DNA from: Pelomyxa schiedti
Lineage: Eukaryota > Evosea > Pelobiontida > Pelomyxidae
Length of the DNA stretch: 64,000 nucleotides
Reading direction: 5' to 3'
Assembly (NCBI GenBank): GCA_020536535.1
Contig: JAHLWZ010000505.1
Location: 71,451-135,450, forward strand
Shown here: positions 61,647-64,000 of the stretch, piece after piece
Position numbering within the stretch: the stretch's first letter is position 1
Layout of the letters: the number at the start of each line of letters is the position of its first letter
Position numbers and translations under genes: made by a program
The notes under the pieces: model-generated
The model's input: only the letters and a program-made list of their open reading frames with translations
The model's database searches: none
What the model was told of the DNA's origin: nothing

Positions 61647-63936
61647 TCAGGCCCAACAAATCAGTTTGTACCTCTCCCCTTGTCGTGTTGGAAAGAAATG
61701 CTGGCGATGCTCGTTTGGTGGTCCGCACCGGCTCTCAGGTTTACCCCTCAAACCCCAACTGAGACGATGGAAACAACATGGTCCATCGATAGTTTTCTGG
61801 CACCTGGAAGACCCAGTGTAATCGTAGTAACGTTGGCCGCAGCGGTCGCCGTACCACTCGTAGTAATCACGGTTTGGTATCCTGGCGGTGCAGACATCAT
61901 TAGCTGTATCACAGCCTTGGTTGATTTCTATGATCTGGTTGTGGGAGAATCCAAAGGCCAACCCTTCCACAAAGTACCAATACACTCCTCTGTGTTCAGT
62001 TGCCTGAGTTGCTGACTTTGTTCTCATGCATACCTGTGACCGTCTGCCTGCTGCTGCCAGCTCGAAACACTTTGGGTTGGTCTGAAGTGGGTTTGGGTTA
62101 GTACCTGCGGAAGAGTGAAGAGGTGACACACTCCACTGAAAACAGCTACCAGAATCCATTCACCTTTCCCTGGGTCAATATCCTCTACTCTGGTTGGCTC
62201 GTTCACTGACTGCATGTAGTGAATAGTCCACCCAGTTGCAAGAATCCACTCCGGAGGGTTTTGTTGAACTCCTTCTGGGCACCACAATGTGAACCTCGCA
62301 CCAGTCAGGTTGGCACCAGTTATAAAAATAGAACCAAGATATGCTTCAGTGAGGTTGGCCAGAGTCAGATTGGCTCCAGTGACTTTGGTTGTATCACAGC
62401 CCTGCTGGAATGTACTGAGGGTAGCACCAGAAAGATTAGCTTTTATCATGGTGGCACCCTCAAAGTTGCAAGCCGAACATTTACCAGATATATTGGCACC
62501 ACTTAGATTCGACATTGAGAAGTTGGTAGGTCTGCCGCTACACCAGATTGTTGCATTTGTTAGATTGAGATTCGCGAAATTGCCGTCGCAAAAGAGCTTA
62601 GCATCGGTGAGGTTGGCACCAGTGAACGTGGCATTGGCACCAGAGTCGCTTCTTATGTTGGCCCCTATGAGACTGGATTTTGTGAAATTGGTATTTGTTA
62701 AGTTGGCAGACTCCAGTACGGCACTCATAAGGTCAGCACCTGTGAGATTAGCATCAGTGAGGTTGGCAGAGCTGAGCGTGGCACCAGAGAGCTTTGCACT
62801 TGTGAAGTCGACCTTGGTAAGATCACAACCAGACAAGTTGGCCTTGGTCAGGTCGGAATTACATAACACGGCACCCTTGAGGTTTGATCCAGAAAGATTA
62901 GAGCCGGTGAAGAGGCAGTTCGTAAGATTGCTATCAGAGAAATCTGCCCCACAGAGCTGCAACCCAGAGAAATTAAATCCAGAAAGGGTTCTACGTTGCA
63001 ACACCACTTTTCCAGGCACAAGCATAAGCACCAAGTCTAAGAGATTTTCATTTTTTTTTTGTCAACACTGTGAAAGCTTTTTCCAACTCTGAATGTTGAC
63101 CAATAAGTTGCTGATGGGCACGTTCCACTTCACTCAGTTGAGTCAATAAACTTTGAATCTTGGCATCTGCGGCTTTTGTGATTGCATTCAGTGCAGGAGC
63201 TACCATTGCTATAACACATGATTCCACATGTGCGTTGAGCTTGTTTCTTGGCCCTGACCAATTGCAGTGTGGTTGGGAAGTACACGGAACATAAGTGAGC
63301 GCACATTCATTTTTCTCATGCTGTGCCATGTTGGCTGGAGCAACCTTATTTCCGCATTTTGGACAATCTATTTCAAGTCATCAATATTTTCAACAGTAAG
63401 ACTGAAAATAAACACACCTACAGGGCACACAAGAAGATGGGAGGAGAGTGACACTCTTTGGCATCCCTTTCCACATATGGGGCATAGAACTGGGAGGGCA
63501 TCAAGTTTGGAAAGCATTGCTTTGGCAGTTGCTGGCCTGACATTTTGGGACGTTATTGTTTCTCCACATGATGTACACGTTCCCTTGAGGGATCAGTTCA
63601 ACTATCACGTTTACTTCTAAATCTTAATCATGTACACACTATAGTCTAATAATTCACAGGTTCTCCTTTTTCTTATTGAAGTACCACAGGCTGGCAATCA
63701 GTGCAAATCCAAGAACCACAATCGTGAATGACAGGCTTGAAAGCGGGTTTATTGCACACAGCACACACGGTACGCTGGTCCCAATCCGACTCACTTGTGT
63801 ACAAAAACCCACTGGTGCTATTATGGGACGCAGTTGTAGTAGTTGTAGTAGTAGCCGTATATGTCTCGGTGCATCCCACAATAGTGCCTGTGGTACCCGG
63901 AGGGCACGCAGTTTGTGCTGCAGCAGAGTCACCCAT
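61647..63936 (-). CDS. RING/TRAF-type zinc-finger protein fused to pentapeptide repeats
   Basis: ATG 63936. Thr-rich start, then a RING-like exon CAVCNKPAFKPVIHDCGSWI CTDC, with the further pairs CTSCGETI and CPICGKGC in the next exon; TRAF-type finger CPKCGNKVAPANMAQHEKNE C followed by YVPCTSQPHCNWSGPRNKLN AH; a coiled coil to about 63.06 kb. The 63.03–62.27 kb exon is ~250 residues of pentapeptide repeats (A-D/N-L-x-x: GADFSDSNLTNCLFTGSNLS and so on), a right-handed quadrilateral beta-helix. The C-terminal part (62.2–61.65 kb) is Cys/Trp/Tyr-rich in one frame (GVYWYFVEGLAFGF; YYEWYGDRCGQRYYDY) but its joining frame is uncertain, so the true stop could be 61647 or 62024. RING/TRAF proteins are usually ubiquitin ligases or adaptors; the pentapeptide helix would be the ligand-binding part. 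Confidence 0.75.
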
Positions 63937-64000
63937 CGAAAAAAAATTCGACTTTCGAAGAAACCTTTTTCTTTGTTGTTGAAATGTCGGCTACGGAGCC

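Overview
This window reads as nuclear DNA of a free-living unicellular eukaryote. Genes lie on both strands and are split by many short GT–AG introns, mostly about 40–80 nt. Proteins carry long Ser/Thr/Pro/Gln-rich tracts, intergenic spaces are short, and gene ends are often tail-to-tail or head-to-head within 20–100 bp. The mix (RasGEF, Vint, myotubularin, SLC19, GATA, EDR2-like) fits an amoebozoan. An archamoeba such as Pelomyxa or Mastigamoeba is my guess only; no rRNA or other marker gene is present to confirm it. No tRNA, rRNA, CRISPR array or prokaryotic operon was seen. Coordinates of multi-exon genes are outer limits; exon joins were read by eye from splice sites and family similarity.

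Layout: 1–2.8 kb, a truncated S51 peptidase (−) divergent from a ZIP metal transporter (+). 2.9–5.3 kb, two copies of a ~0.4-kb dispersed element flanking a broken fragment of the GH3 glycosidase gene whose intact version lies at 55.5–58.1 kb. 5.5–16.6 kb, a TPR protein, a RasGEF, an SWS1/ZSWIM7-like SWIM protein (−), an ERI1-type exonuclease with a second degenerate exonuclease domain, and an SLC19-type vitamin transporter. 16.7–23.5 kb, a myotubularin (−) head-to-head with a Cdc25 phosphatase (+). 24.0–30.4 kb, a large Pro/Gln-rich tandem-BRCT protein (+) tail-to-tail with a macrodomain protein (−). 30.6–35.2 kb, three members of a lineage-type repeat-propeller-like family beside an assembly gap. 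36–39.7 kb, an HSL-type esterase (+) and a DEAH helicase (−) that lacks its ATP-binding half. 39.8–40.6 kb, a divergent element copy interrupted by a long foldback. 40.7–52.7 kb, an LRR/Q-rich protein, a GATA factor, threonine synthase (all −) and a membrane-anchored EDR2-like protein (+). 52.9–64 kb, all −: a VWA–Hint (Vint) protein, GH3 glycosidase, a small coiled-coil protein, an F-box protein fused to a Gβ-like propeller, and a RING/TRAF-zinc-finger protein fused to pentapeptide repeats.

The genes do not form one pathway. Recurrent themes are signalling (RasGEF, phosphatases, F-box–Gβ, TRAF-like), genome maintenance (BRCT, macrodomain, SWS1) and RNA handling (ERI1-like, DEAH helicase). 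The most unusual items are the dispersed element placed upstream of genes together with its GH3 pseudogene duplication and microinversion, the foldback at 40.3–40.6 kb, the helicase without a RecA1 domain, the catalytic-plus-pseudoexonuclease ERI1 protein, and the two domain fusions at the right end.
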